The notes under the pieces were generated by a model. That model did no database searches. It was not told where the DNA came from and was given only the letters and a program-made list of their open reading frames with translations. A stretch of 42,282 nt of DNA from an uncultured Bacteroidales bacterium (GTDB lineage: Bacteria > Bacteroidota > Bacteroidia > Bacteroidales > F082). Made by a program: the position numbers and the translations under genes. The stretch covers positions 1-42,282 of the forward strand of contig CAMJHP010000022.1 of assembly GCA_946405575.1 (NCBI GenBank), in the 5' to 3' direction. Shown here one piece after another: positions 30,839-40,214 of the stretch (its first letter is position 1; each line of letters opens with the position of its first letter).

Positions 30839-32791
30839 CTATTTCTCATATTCCGCCATCACCTCGTCACGTTCCATCTGCTTCTCGCCCCAGTCGTCCA
30901 TGAGGTTTTGGAGTTGCTCTTTCTTTTGGCCGTAGGCCCAATACCAATCATTGTCGACTTTCACATCAGGATGTTGGTCGGGATTGGCCATGATGGTGTC
31001 TTGCTCGGCTAACTCGGCTTCCAATTTGCCAATGGCTTCTTCGAGGCGTTGGATCTCCTTGTCGACCTTGCGGAGCTTGGCATCAATCTGCTTCTTGCGC
31101 TCGTAGTTGAGTTTGTTTTGCGACTGTGGTACGACTTCTTGTACTTTGGTTTGTTTAGCAGCAATCTCCAACTCCTTCAAGTGGCTGAGATTCTTTTGCT
31201 CCAGGAAATCATAAATGTCGCCGATGTATTCCTTGATGTTAGGCTTGCGGAACTCGTAGACTTTGTTGGTCAGGCCTTGCAGGAAGTCACGGTCGTGGGA
31301 GACGATAATCAGTGTGCCGTCATATTGAATCAAGGCATTTTTTAAAATGTCCTTCGAAAGCATGTCCAAATGGTTGGTGGGCTCGTCGAGAACCAACAAG
31401 TTGGTCGGGAAAAGTAGCATCTTGGCCAAGGACAAACGAGCTTTCTCGCCACCCGAGAGCACTTTCACCTTCTTGTCGATGTCATCGCCACGGAAGAGGA
31501 AGGAACCGAGCAAAGCCTTCACCTTGAGGCGCATGTCACCGACGGCCACATCATCCAAGGTCTCGAAGACGGTCTTGTTCATGTCGAGCATATCCTGCTG
31601 GTTCTGGGCATAATATCCAATTTTGACCTCATGACCGAGTTTCACCTCGCCTTCATGTTCGAGCACACCGCAGATGATTTTCGACAAAGTGGACTTACCT
31701 TCGCCGTTACGTCCCACAAAGGCTATTTTCTCACCTCTCGGAATCAGCAGGTTGACGTCTTTGAGGATAACTTGGTCGCCGTAAGACTTGCCAACATGAT
31801 TAAGCTCCAGTGTAACCTTGCCGGAATGCGGTGCAGGCGGAAACTTGAAATGGATGGCGGTGCTGTCGATGTCGTCAATGACGATTTCATCCATCTTTTC
31901 GAGCAACTTCACGCGGCTTTGCACCTGCTTGGCCTTGGTGGCCTTGTAGCGGAACCGCTCGATGAACGCCTCAATGTTCTTGATTTCGCGCTGTTGGTTC
32001 TCGTAGGCTGACCGCTGCATATCGACACGCTCCTCACGCAGACCAACATACTCGGAGTATGGCACCTTGTAGTCATAGATTTTGCCGTTCGAGATTTCCA
32101 CCGTGCGGATAGTGATATTGTCCAGGAAAGCACGGTCGTGCGAGACCATCAGGATGGCACCGTAATAGGCCTTCAGGAAGCCTTCGAGCCATTGGATAGA
32201 CTCGATGTCGAGGTGGTTGGTAGGTTCGTCAAGAAGAAGCAAATTGGGCTTTTTCAGCAGGATTTTGGCCAGTTCTACACGCATCTGCCAGCCGTTGCTG
32301 AACTCGCGCATAGGACGCAACATATCCTCGTGACCGAAGCCCAAACCAACCAAAATCCGTTCTGCCTCGCCTTCGATGCTGTTGCCACCAAGCAAGGCCA
32401 GACGGTCGTTCAAGTTATTCAGCTTGACAATAAGTTTCTCGTATTGCGGGCTTTCGTAATCTGTGCGCTCGGCTAGTTCCTGCTGCAGACGCTCCGAATC
32501 GCGTTCCAGCTGATGGTATTCGTCAAAAGCAGAAAGCGCCTCATCCAGAACCGTCTTTGTACTGTTGACATTCTTTTCTTGGGGTAGATAGCCGATGGTA
32601 ACGCCCTGTGGGATGATGACATCGCCCTTTGAAGGTTGTTCCAATCCGCAGATAAGCTTCAGCAGTGTGGTCTTGCCTGCACCGTTTTTGCCCACCAAGC
32701 CGATGCGATCTTTCTCGCGAATTAAGAAGGAAATATCGGCGAAGAGGTCCTCACCGGTGAAGTGCATGCTCAGGTTTTGGATTGAAATCAT
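30839..32791 (-). CDS. ABC-F family ribosome-associated ATPase
   Basis: 650 aa with two nucleotide-binding domains and no membrane domain. NBD1: Walker A GKNGAGKTT at 34-42, signature FSNGWQMRVELAKILL, Walker B LLLLDEPTNHLD. An interdomain linker with AYENQQREIKNIEAFIERFR (P-site tRNA interaction motif region) follows. NBD2: Walker A GRNGEGKST, signature LSGGEKARLSLAKMLL, Walker B LLVLDEPTNHLD. The C-terminal ~110 residues form a charged coiled coil (RKVDKEIQRLEEAIGKLEAE) of the Uup/YdiF type. It acts on the ribosome in the cytoplasm; resistance or housekeeping roles cannot be told apart here. Promoter -7 box TATCTTTG at 32811-32818. It borders the accessory island. Confidence 0.95.
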   Translation of the reverse strand: MISIQNLSMHFTGEDLFADISFLIREKDRIGLVGKNGAGKTTLLKLICGLEQPSKGDVIIPQGVTIGYLPQEKNVNSTKTVLDEALSAFDEYHQLERDSERLQQELAERTDYESPQYEKLIVKLNNLNDRLALLGGNSIEGEAERILVGLGFGHEDMLRPMREFSNGWQMRVELAKILLKKPNLLLLDEPTNHLDIESIQWLEGFLKAYYGAILMVSHDRAFLDNITIRTVEISNGKIYDYKVPYSEYVGLREERVDMQRSAYENQQREIKNIEAFIERFRYKATKAKQVQSRVKLLEKMDEIVIDDIDSTAIHFKFPPAPHSGKVTLELNHVGKSYGDQVILKDVNLLIPRGEKIAFVGRNGEGKSTLSKIICGVLEHEGEVKLGHEVKIGYYAQNQQDMLDMNKTVFETLDDVAVGDMRLKVKALLGSFLFRGDDIDKKVKVLSGGEKARLSLAKMLLFPTNLLVLDEPTNHLDMLSKDILKNALIQYDGTLIIVSHDRDFLQGLTNKVYEFRKPNIKEYIGDIYDFLEQKNLSHLKELEIAAKQTKVQEVVPQSQNKLNYERKKQIDAKLRKVDKEIQRLEEAIGKLEAELAEQDTIMANPDQHPDVKVDNDWYWAYGQKKEQLQNLMDDWGEKQMERDEVMAEYEK

Positions 32792-32810
32792 CGCTTACCG
32801 TTTTAGGCGG

Positions 32811-32818
32811 CAAAGATA
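32811..32818 (-). promoter_or_regulatory. -7 promoter box of the ABC-F gene
   Basis: TATCTTTG on the minus strand, 20 bp before the ATG, in the short gap after the T9SS gene. It implies that ABC-F is expressed separately from the surface-protein cluster. Confidence 0.6.
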
Positions 32819-32836
32819 AGGATTTTTGGGAATTCC

Positions 32837-35782
32837 TCAATGAGTCAAAACGAAAGGCTTTACCGCAACGCCATCTTGCGCCATCACCTTAACCCAGTAC
32901 AAGCCATTTCCGAAGCCAGACAAATCGAGTCGTAACATATCGCTGCTGGCCTCTTTGTCGAGCAAAGACTGTCCCAAAGTGTTATAAACTACGACCTTCT
33001 GCAACCCTTCCAATGCAATGGTGATTTGGCCGCTCGTCGGATTAGGATAGAGCTTGAAATCAAGCGCTTGGTTTTCGTTGGTCGAAGTCAGGTCTATTGC
33101 GACATAGTTCTGTTCGGGGTCGTTCAAAGAGGCGGCATAATCCGACTCGCAGGTCTCGCCGTTGTCTGCCAAATAGAATGCCGTCAAGCGGTAATAGACA
33201 TCCTCGTGGTTATCATCGGCCAAGTTGTCGCGGTACTCATAATAAAGTTGCCCATCTACGGCTGGTATCGATGCGATCTTTTGGTAATCAACATTATTGA
33301 ATGAACGATACAAATTGTATTGCTGTAAGATGTAGCCTTCCTTGCCAAGCACTATCTCTCGCCCCGATTGGTTGGTAACGAAGGCGCGCAGCATCCAGGT
33401 ATAATTCATATTGAAAGTGTGCATATCGGTCCAGATTTCGCCGTCTAAAGAGACCCAACGTCCATTGGGATTTCCCATATCTTGACAAGCAGCTGCCGGA
33501 CGGCTCAAACCTTGTTGACCAACTACCACCCAAAGCGATTCATCTTCAGGGATTTCAAAAGCAGGCATTATGGTCTCCTCTTGCCAAGTATGGGCACCAG
33601 ATAAAGTCATGTTCTGCGAGCGAACGAGAGTACGAGGAGATGCCTCGCCACCGACATACACCCACAACTGATAAGTGCCGGCTCCCACATCATAAAGCGA
33701 CACTTTCTTCAAAGTCGTTCCAAGATACTCGGATAGGTCTTCTGCTTCAAAACGAATTGCCCAAAAAATACGGGGCTCACTATCGCCACCCAAGGAGCTT
33801 TTAAACTCTCCATTGTCAAAATACAACCACTGATTGATAGGCTCTGGACGCTCGCCCCACGAAATCAAAGCACCACGATCTTCGTCATTCTCATAATAGA
33901 TAGTACCATCTAATTTTACTGGAGGGTCACAATAGGCAGGAAAGACAGCCACAGTGCATTCCTCACACGACATAGAATAGTATGTACCATCCATTGCGCC
34001 ATCGTATATCAGACGCAAACAATACGCTACTTCACCATGTAACTCTACAGTTTCGTCCAAGAATGTGTTTTCCTCAGTGAAGCCAAGAAATTCGTTGTCG
34101 CGAAAGAGCATTGCCCCTAAAAAATTGCCTTCAGGATACTCCCAAGACAACTGAATCCCATCGTTATGCAACGACCAGTTCAAGCCGTTAGAACTGCCCA
34201 CAAAATCGGAACAAGGAAAGTATTTCCATTGGCAACTTCTCCAATCGCAAATGCCTGAAAGATAAACGGGTCTCACCTGAGCTGAACAGATATCACCCTC
34301 GTCCAAAGCACTGACATCAAACTGATAAGAAGTGTTCGTCGTAGAGCCGACAATTTCTCCATTCAACATTATTTCAAAATACTGTAAATCACGATTTTGC
34401 AATTCTTCCATAAACCAAATTGCCCATCCTGTAGATGAAACATACAAACTATCGACACCAAACAAAGCTTCTGTTAATTCGATTTCCAGTTGTGTAGGCG
34501 CAAAAATGAAAACAGGTGAATCAGAAATATAGTCCACAAAACCATCAAGATGCACTCTGATATCGTATACATCCCGATAAACCTCAGGTAACAGCAGATG
34601 GCCATTAGCATCCAAAGTCGCTTGGTATTCATAGCCCTGTCCACTATGCGAAGACAGTGTCACCGATGCACCTGCGGGCAGAAGCCCAACATTAGTGTTA
34701 ACATCAAGAGTGAATGTCGTAGTCATATCTTTGTCCAAATAGGCCGACCAAATGGTGTCGGAATGACCTCTGTTACCTTCATAATAGCGGCTCACGCCCC
34801 AACGGTATTGCCCCCAAGGCAAGCTGTTCCAATTCATATCCATAAACATCGTGTCATTGAGATGGGAAGCCATCATCACCGGCTCTTCTTCGAAGCGACT
34901 GCGAAATAAATTGTAATATTGGAAAGACCGCGTCGATTTTGCGCTATCTACCTTATAAAACTGGATACAGTCCAAATAGAAACAGTCATCACCCAAATCA
35001 GTAGAAGCATCTTTGACATAATCCCAACAGAACAAATGCTCACCAACAGTGATATCGAACCGATGCTCTGTCCATTCCTCCTCGCCTGAACATTCCATCT
35101 TCTTCACCCCATCAAGATAGAAACGACCCATATCCCAAGGGCTTTCCGACGAAATCTTGCTGTAAAAACTCATTTGCCCCTCAAAAGGCACATAAACGGA
35201 AACTTCTATTCGGGAAACACCTTCGCTCACACTTTCGCAAGTAGACCTTATGCAACAATGGCCTTCGAAAGCAGAAAGGGTATCGATAATCCATGGATAG
35301 TCACTTAGGCTGTTGTTCCATGGAAAACGGCTGAAGTCGCCTGTCTCGAAATCTTCGCAGAGAAGCGGCTCGTGCATCGACCAAGTGACGCGCACCAAGT
35401 CGCTAGTAAACTGCCTTGCGGCTACATATCGTACAGGATGAAACAATTCGTTCAACGAGAAATTGATAGCTTCTTGTACCTGTCCTTCAAGTAATTGCAA
35501 AGAATCGGCAAGATAGGATGTTGCATAGCCTTCAGCTGAAGCCCATACACGATACAAGCCTGCCATCAAACTATTGGAATAACATCCTAAAGAATCGGTA
35601 ACAAATTGATAAACAACTGTGTCACCCAACTCACTAATGCCCGAGAAAGTGACCGAGGCTGCCTCGATAGGCGTAACAGCATCCTGTTCATAGACAGTGC
35701 CGTTGACAGAAGTCTGTGCACTGACATACTCACTCACTATCATAAAAGCGAAAAACAATAAAAGCTCTGCCCACCTTTTCAT
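32837..35782 (-). CDS. Very large T9SS-sorted surface protein with carboxypeptidase-regulatory-like and jelly-roll domains
   Basis: 981 aa from ATG 35782, which has AGGAG eight bases upstream and begins a clean signal peptide (MKRWAELLLFFAFMIVSEYV). ATG 35800 overlaps the previous stop by 4 bp and would add six residues. Order: a carboxypeptidase-regulatory-like sandwich (NGTVYEQDAVTPIEAASVTF); a MAM/jelly-roll-like domain near 120-270 (CEDFETGDFSRFPWNN); another regulatory-like domain; Fn3-like repeats (GLNWSLHNDGIQLSWEYPEG, GALISWGERPEPINQW); and the T9SS sorting domain (FKLYPNPTSGQITI, VYNTLGQSLLDKE, GNGLYWVKVMAQDG). No protease catalytic motif is seen. Last gene of the surface-signalling cluster. 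Confidence 0.85.
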   Translation of the reverse strand: MKRWAELLLFFAFMIVSEYVSAQTSVNGTVYEQDAVTPIEAASVTFSGISELGDTVVYQFVTDSLGCYSNSLMAGLYRVWASAEGYATSYLADSLQLLEGQVQEAINFSLNELFHPVRYVAARQFTSDLVRVTWSMHEPLLCEDFETGDFSRFPWNNSLSDYPWIIDTLSAFEGHCCIRSTCESVSEGVSRIEVSVYVPFEGQMSFYSKISSESPWDMGRFYLDGVKKMECSGEEEWTEHRFDITVGEHLFCWDYVKDASTDLGDDCFYLDCIQFYKVDSAKSTRSFQYYNLFRSRFEEEPVMMASHLNDTMFMDMNWNSLPWGQYRWGVSRYYEGNRGHSDTIWSAYLDKDMTTTFTLDVNTNVGLLPAGASVTLSSHSGQGYEYQATLDANGHLLLPEVYRDVYDIRVHLDGFVDYISDSPVFIFAPTQLEIELTEALFGVDSLYVSSTGWAIWFMEELQNRDLQYFEIMLNGEIVGSTTNTSYQFDVSALDEGDICSAQVRPVYLSGICDWRSCQWKYFPCSDFVGSSNGLNWSLHNDGIQLSWEYPEGNFLGAMLFRDNEFLGFTEENTFLDETVELHGEVAYCLRLIYDGAMDGTYYSMSCEECTVAVFPAYCDPPVKLDGTIYYENDEDRGALISWGERPEPINQWLYFDNGEFKSSLGGDSEPRIFWAIRFEAEDLSEYLGTTLKKVSLYDVGAGTYQLWVYVGGEASPRTLVRSQNMTLSGAHTWQEETIMPAFEIPEDESLWVVVGQQGLSRPAAACQDMGNPNGRWVSLDGEIWTDMHTFNMNYTWMLRAFVTNQSGREIVLGKEGYILQQYNLYRSFNNVDYQKIASIPAVDGQLYYEYRDNLADDNHEDVYYRLTAFYLADNGETCESDYAASLNDPEQNYVAIDLTSTNENQALDFKLYPNPTSGQITIALEGLQKVVVYNTLGQSLLDKEASSDMLRLDLSGFGNGLYWVKVMAQDGVAVKPFVLTH

Positions 35783-35796
35783 TTCTACTCCTTTTC

Positions 35797-38790
35797 TCAT
35801 TGCTTTACGAATTTAGCCATCATCGTCCCATTGACGCCTTTCACTTGGATAAAATATATGCCACTTGAAAGATTACCAACTTTAATTGAAAGATTACCCA
35901 AAAGATTGGTACTCAGTTGTGTTTCCGGCAACACTTTCATACCCAAGCTATTCAGTATGGTAACATTATATACCAAATTGCAATTCAAGCCATTCAACAC
36001 AACCGTCTCTTCGACTGGGTTTGGATATACTTGCAACACTTGAGGAAAGGCATTGTGATTTGAAAATCTCATACTCATCCGTCCTTCTTGATTGACAAAG
36101 AGATGTAAACCACTCACCTTCGGTTCTTCAACTGATAGGGTAATCTGCTCACATATCCCTCGACCATAACGTGGCAAGTCTGCCATCACTTGATAAGTAC
36201 CGAAAGGCAAATTCTTGAAGCAGAAATGTCCATCAAAATCAGTTAGAGCAAAGCCCAAGATGCGCTGTTTAGTCGCATTGAGAAGAAGCACGCCAACATT
36301 TGAAAGTCCTTCGTTGCAATAGTTCATATCACTACCTTCGCGCAGCCAGGATTGACAATAGAAATCACGTGCCTTGAACGGCCAATTTGGATAATCAAAC
36401 ACACCGCTAATGAGGCCTTCACCTGTATGGAATCCAGATGTCACCAAAGGCAAGTCAATATCCACATCATAGACATCGCCATCTACAAGGATCATATTCG
36501 ACTCATTCCATTGCAAATCGCCAAGGTAATAGCAGCCACTCACCTCCGTAACCAAGGTATCGGAAAATGCATAAAGGATGTAAGTGTCTGGTAACAATGC
36601 ATCAAACTTGAAGAAGCCTTCGTCATCAGATATCGTTCTATAGAATCCTGACACAAAGGGATTATTGTCACTCAAGGCGACAGCAATCACTTGAGTATGA
36701 GGTCGCAACGTTTCTCCCGACCAAGTATGACCCTCTAGGGCATAGTCCTTAAACAACTCGAAACGTACCGCATCTGAGGCGTGACCGCAATATGACCATA
36801 CTTCAAGCATCAATTCTACATAGCCCTGCTCTTTGTCCATCTCACCTGGATAATAGAGGGTATGTAATTCCTGCGAATCCTCGAATCGGCCATCGCCCAT
36901 CGAGACCCATCGGATCGAATCGTAATTGTTTGCCTCTGCTTGGTCGAGAGGTAATGGACGGTTGACACCACTATAGCCATCCTCGCCAGCATAAACGCTC
37001 AAATTTTGGTAAAGATTGAGCGTCAAAGCATCTGTCTTTGTCACTCCATTGCCATTCACGCGCAAAGTAAGAGTCACTGTTCCTGCGTAAAAGTCCTCTT
37101 CGGAAGGATAATACTCAGTACTTAATGCAATAGAATCAGAAAAAACACCAGAGCCTGAGGTCTGCCATACAAAACTGCTATAAATGTAAGGGATGTTGGC
37201 ATCATTGATCGTATAGCCTGATTGCGAAGCACAAAGGGTGTCATCTTGACCCGCATATGGATAATAGGTCGCAAAAGCATAGGCGCTCTGTCCAACCGAA
37301 GCATAAACATTAGGATCATAGGCTCGGTCACAAGCCATAACAGCAACATTTTCTGCTTGTTGTGGAGTCAGGATATAGGAATGACCGATAATTTCATCAA
37401 TATGGTGGACGAACTTGTAGTAATTAAAATCGCCATAAAACAATACATAATGGTCAATGTCCAACTCTGGATTTTCTTCCCATGAAATCAACCATTTGTT
37501 GTCCACAAACTGTTTTTTCACCTTGAAAGGAGGCGAAATGGGAGTAGTCGTATCGCACTCGGACAAATAGTTTTCATAAATGACCTCACCCAAGGCAGGA
37601 GAGTCATGCTTATCGAGAATCACCGATTCAATGTCATCAATAGTGTCAGCATCCCAATAGTTACCTCGCATATCAATATCTTCATCCGTAACGTTTGCAA
37701 AGAGAATCGCATCCTTTTTGTAGTGCAAAAAGTTGTTGCCATTCATCTGTGACTTATTTGACGGAAAGCTCACCACCCTCTTCTTTGCCTCACTTATGGT
37801 ATTTCCAACAAAGCGCATCGAGCCTGATGTTTGTAAATTTGTAACAGTCAACTCATTGTCAAAAAACGTATTGTATTCAACAATAAGATGGCAGAACCTC
37901 ATCATTCTAATTGCCTCATCGTTGCTCCAGAACACATTGTTTCGGATGACAATCGAGTCCATAGCAGCTTTCAAACCGTATGAAGAATAACCAGAGCCGC
38001 CTTCCGGCAAGTCCGACGAAATTAGATTGTTTTCTATGTAGTTGGTAGCGTCTCTATCGGAAATGCCACCCACAGCCTCGAAGCTAATAGCCGTGGCAGC
38101 ACCTTGGAAACAATTATCCACAATACGATTACGGTTGCACTTGAAGCCATATGCCGCGTTAGAAATCTCAATATTAATTTGTCCTTGGTCGAAGATATTG
38201 TGAGAAAAAACATTGTCTTCGCTATCGGCAGCACGGGCTTTTAGCTCGATGCCCGATACGCACTGGAAGAAGAAACAACTGTCGACCAAGAAACTGTTGC
38301 AGTCGATAAGCTCAATGCCTTTGCCAGCATAATAATTACTAAACGAGCAATGGTTGACCAGTACGTTATTACTGGAGGATGCATTCAAGGCGGTCAAGGC
38401 ACCCACGACTTCGACATACGTTATTCTCACAGTATCTTCCTCGGTGATATTCTTCAGCTGAATACCAGCCCAGTCGTGGGAAAACTCATAGCAAAGCAGA
38501 TAAATTGAGTCGTTGCGTTGACCCTCAAGAATTAGGTTGCCACCATCAACACGTAAATAGGCCGATTGCCCGAAGTACATCTTCACGCCGCCTTCCACAC
38601 ATAGGGTGCCGCCGTTTTGCACGGTCAACGACTCATTCACCCAATACACCGAATCACCGCCCAACTTTGGCAGCACCAGCAACGAGTCAATCTCGCCATT
38701 GATTGGGACGTAATGTTGCGCCTCGACCAACACACCCTGCATCAAGAAGAGCAGGAATAAGAGATGCCGTATGTGCATAAGCGGTTTCAT
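35797..38790 (-). CDS. T9SS-sorted right-handed beta-helix surface protein
   Basis: 997 aa. Signal peptide MKPLMHIRHLLFLLFLMQGV then LVEAQ. Residues ~45-390 form a right-handed parallel beta-helix of the pectate-lyase/NosD fold, with repeating turns such as NNVLVNHCSFSNYYAGKGIE, NSFLVDSCFFFQCVSGIEL, SIVIRNNVFWSNDEAIRM and a final NYWDADTIDDIE. Such helices often bind or cut polysaccharides; no catalytic residue can be assigned here. Then follow Fn3/PKD-like parts, a carboxypeptidase-regulatory-like domain (GFALTDFDGHFCFKNLPFGT) and the T9SS domain (LQVYPNPVEETVVLNG, SSGIYFIQVKG). It starts 3 bp after the STN-barrel stop and overlaps the next gene, so the three form an operon. Confidence 0.87.
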   Translation of the reverse strand: MKPLMHIRHLLFLLFLMQGVLVEAQHYVPINGEIDSLLVLPKLGGDSVYWVNESLTVQNGGTLCVEGGVKMYFGQSAYLRVDGGNLILEGQRNDSIYLLCYEFSHDWAGIQLKNITEEDTVRITYVEVVGALTALNASSSNNVLVNHCSFSNYYAGKGIELIDCNSFLVDSCFFFQCVSGIELKARAADSEDNVFSHNIFDQGQINIEISNAAYGFKCNRNRIVDNCFQGAATAISFEAVGGISDRDATNYIENNLISSDLPEGGSGYSSYGLKAAMDSIVIRNNVFWSNDEAIRMMRFCHLIVEYNTFFDNELTVTNLQTSGSMRFVGNTISEAKKRVVSFPSNKSQMNGNNFLHYKKDAILFANVTDEDIDMRGNYWDADTIDDIESVILDKHDSPALGEVIYENYLSECDTTTPISPPFKVKKQFVDNKWLISWEENPELDIDHYVLFYGDFNYYKFVHHIDEIIGHSYILTPQQAENVAVMACDRAYDPNVYASVGQSAYAFATYYPYAGQDDTLCASQSGYTINDANIPYIYSSFVWQTSGSGVFSDSIALSTEYYPSEEDFYAGTVTLTLRVNGNGVTKTDALTLNLYQNLSVYAGEDGYSGVNRPLPLDQAEANNYDSIRWVSMGDGRFEDSQELHTLYYPGEMDKEQGYVELMLEVWSYCGHASDAVRFELFKDYALEGHTWSGETLRPHTQVIAVALSDNNPFVSGFYRTISDDEGFFKFDALLPDTYILYAFSDTLVTEVSGCYYLGDLQWNESNMILVDGDVYDVDIDLPLVTSGFHTGEGLISGVFDYPNWPFKARDFYCQSWLREGSDMNYCNEGLSNVGVLLLNATKQRILGFALTDFDGHFCFKNLPFGTYQVMADLPRYGRGICEQITLSVEEPKVSGLHLFVNQEGRMSMRFSNHNAFPQVLQVYPNPVEETVVLNGLNCNLVYNVTILNSLGMKVLPETQLSTNLLGNLSIKVGNLSSGIYFIQVKGVNGTMMAKFVKQ

Positions 38791-38793
38791 AGT

Positions 38794-40125
38794 TTAAAAA
38801 TAATAGGTCATACCCAAATGGAAGTCCCAAAGCCGCATCTGCATATCAAAAGGGAAATTGGCACGATACAATGAGCCATTGGTCACACGGTAGTGAACCT
38901 CGGGCACGAATTCGATACGGTTGGCCACTTTCCAAGAAACGCCCAAGCCACCGTAATAAGAAAGTCGAACTGGTCCCACCTGTTCCTTGGCTATGGGAGT
39001 ATGGAAAGGCGACTCGGTCGAATTGAGCGAACCAGCATAATCGACCAAAAAATCCAACGAAGCACCTGCCTTGACGAAAGCCCTGAAATGCTCTAACTTA
39101 ACAAAATCGTAGGTGGCAAATAATCCGACAGTCAAGTAATCCAAACGGTTGACATCACGATAGGCATAGTTGGTTGTGGTCAGCGGAATATAGGTTGAAT
39201 CCAAGATGTATTGATAGGTAGTGTCGCCTTCAGGATGTATCGTATAATAGGTGTCTAATGTATCATTTACATAGCAATCTCCAGAAAACAGAGTCTGCTC
39301 AAGCAAAAAACGGTAACGTACTGAGCGATAGCCGAGATTTACGCCTCCGCTGAGGCGGTTGTATTTGTAACCGCCATCGAGGCCAAGGCCGTACACCAAA
39401 CTCGGAGCCACCTCAACCAAACCATTCTCAGGCTTTGGCATATCAACTTCGTGCTTGAATTGTGCTGAGCCCAAGGCTACATAAGGCGTGACGAACCAAC
39501 CATTGTTCCTGAATTTCGGCCACGGGATTTGCCAACCTTTGTATTTCACAGCATAAACCGTATCAGTCTGTACCTCATACTTTATCTTGACAATAGTGTC
39601 GTAACGCATAACGGACCGGATGATTTGCACGGTGTCATAGATGCGGATAATGTTGTCCGTTTTGCTGACAACGGTGTCGCGCTTGGGCTTGATGATTTCG
39701 GTCTGTGGGTCGATTGGAGGCGTTACTATTGCCTCTGGATCATTCGCGAGTTGTTGGTTTTTTCGTATCACATACTGCTTGCCAATTTTCTTGAAGCCGT
39801 AATCGGTGCCTTCCAACAGGTCGGTCAACACCTCTTCGACAGATTTATATGAACAGGAATAGCTATCGATGCGGATTTTGCTCAGTTCCGCCTTGCTGAA
39901 GGCCACATTCAATTCGTAGTCGGCAAAAAGCTTTTCCAACGCTTTATCCAATGTACATGACTTGACCGAGAATGAAATCAGTGGATTGAAAGACTGGGCC
40001 TGCGTTTGTTGTGGGTGCGTTAAAGCCAAGAAAAACAAAAGTAGCAAAAGCAACCATTGCAGTCCATTCTTCTTAGCATTCAGTTTCTCAAAGGATATAT
40101 AAGGTTTAGGGCATTCCATTTCCAA
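38794..40125 (-). CDS. Outer-membrane beta-barrel protein with N-terminal STN signalling domain
   Basis: 443 aa. A hydrophobic signal segment spans about 22-44 (LQWLLLLLLFFLAL). Residues ~48-123 are an STN (secretin/TonB N-terminal) domain: FSVKSCTLDKALEKLFADYE, YKSVEEVLTDLLEGTDYGFK, QYVIRKNQ. A linker of about 75 residues has valine/aspartate-rich repeats (DTVQIIRSVMRYDTIVKIKY). Residues ~205-443 are a small barrel of ~8-12 strands ending MRLWDFHLGMTYYF with the terminal Phe expected of barrels. STN domains normally sit on TonB-dependent transporters and touch FecR; here the domain is on a small barrel. Downstream of FecR and sigma, so it is likely the sensor/transducer. A terminator-like hairpin at 40156-40180 separates it from FecR. 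Confidence 0.75.
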   Translation of the reverse strand: MEMECPKPYISFEKLNAKKNGLQWLLLLLLFFLALTHPQQTQAQSFNPLISFSVKSCTLDKALEKLFADYELNVAFSKAELSKIRIDSYSCSYKSVEEVLTDLLEGTDYGFKKIGKQYVIRKNQQLANDPEAIVTPPIDPQTEIIKPKRDTVVSKTDNIIRIYDTVQIIRSVMRYDTIVKIKYEVQTDTVYAVKYKGWQIPWPKFRNNGWFVTPYVALGSAQFKHEVDMPKPENGLVEVAPSLVYGLGLDGGYKYNRLSGGVNLGYRSVRYRFLLEQTLFSGDCYVNDTLDTYYTIHPEGDTTYQYILDSTYIPLTTTNYAYRDVNRLDYLTVGLFATYDFVKLEHFRAFVKAGASLDFLVDYAGSLNSTESPFHTPIAKEQVGPVRLSYYGGLGVSWKVANRIEFVPEVHYRVTNGSLYRANFPFDMQMRLWDFHLGMTYYF

Positions 40126-40155
40126 ATTAATTCAAAATAGGCCGCTAAGATACGA

Positions 40156-40180
40156 CAAAAAAATGAGAGTGCTCTCATTT
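40156..40180 (-). terminator. Hairpin terminator between FecR and the STN-barrel gene
   Basis: On the minus strand AAATGAGAG-CA-CTCTCATTT is followed by TTTTT. The stem is perfect over 9 bp. A -7-like sequence TATCTTAG follows before ATG 40125, so the barrel operon may have its own promoter, plausibly the target of the sigma factor. Confidence 0.7.
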
Positions 40181-40214
40181 GATTGAAAAAATGACTTGGG
40201 AAAATGGATTTCGA

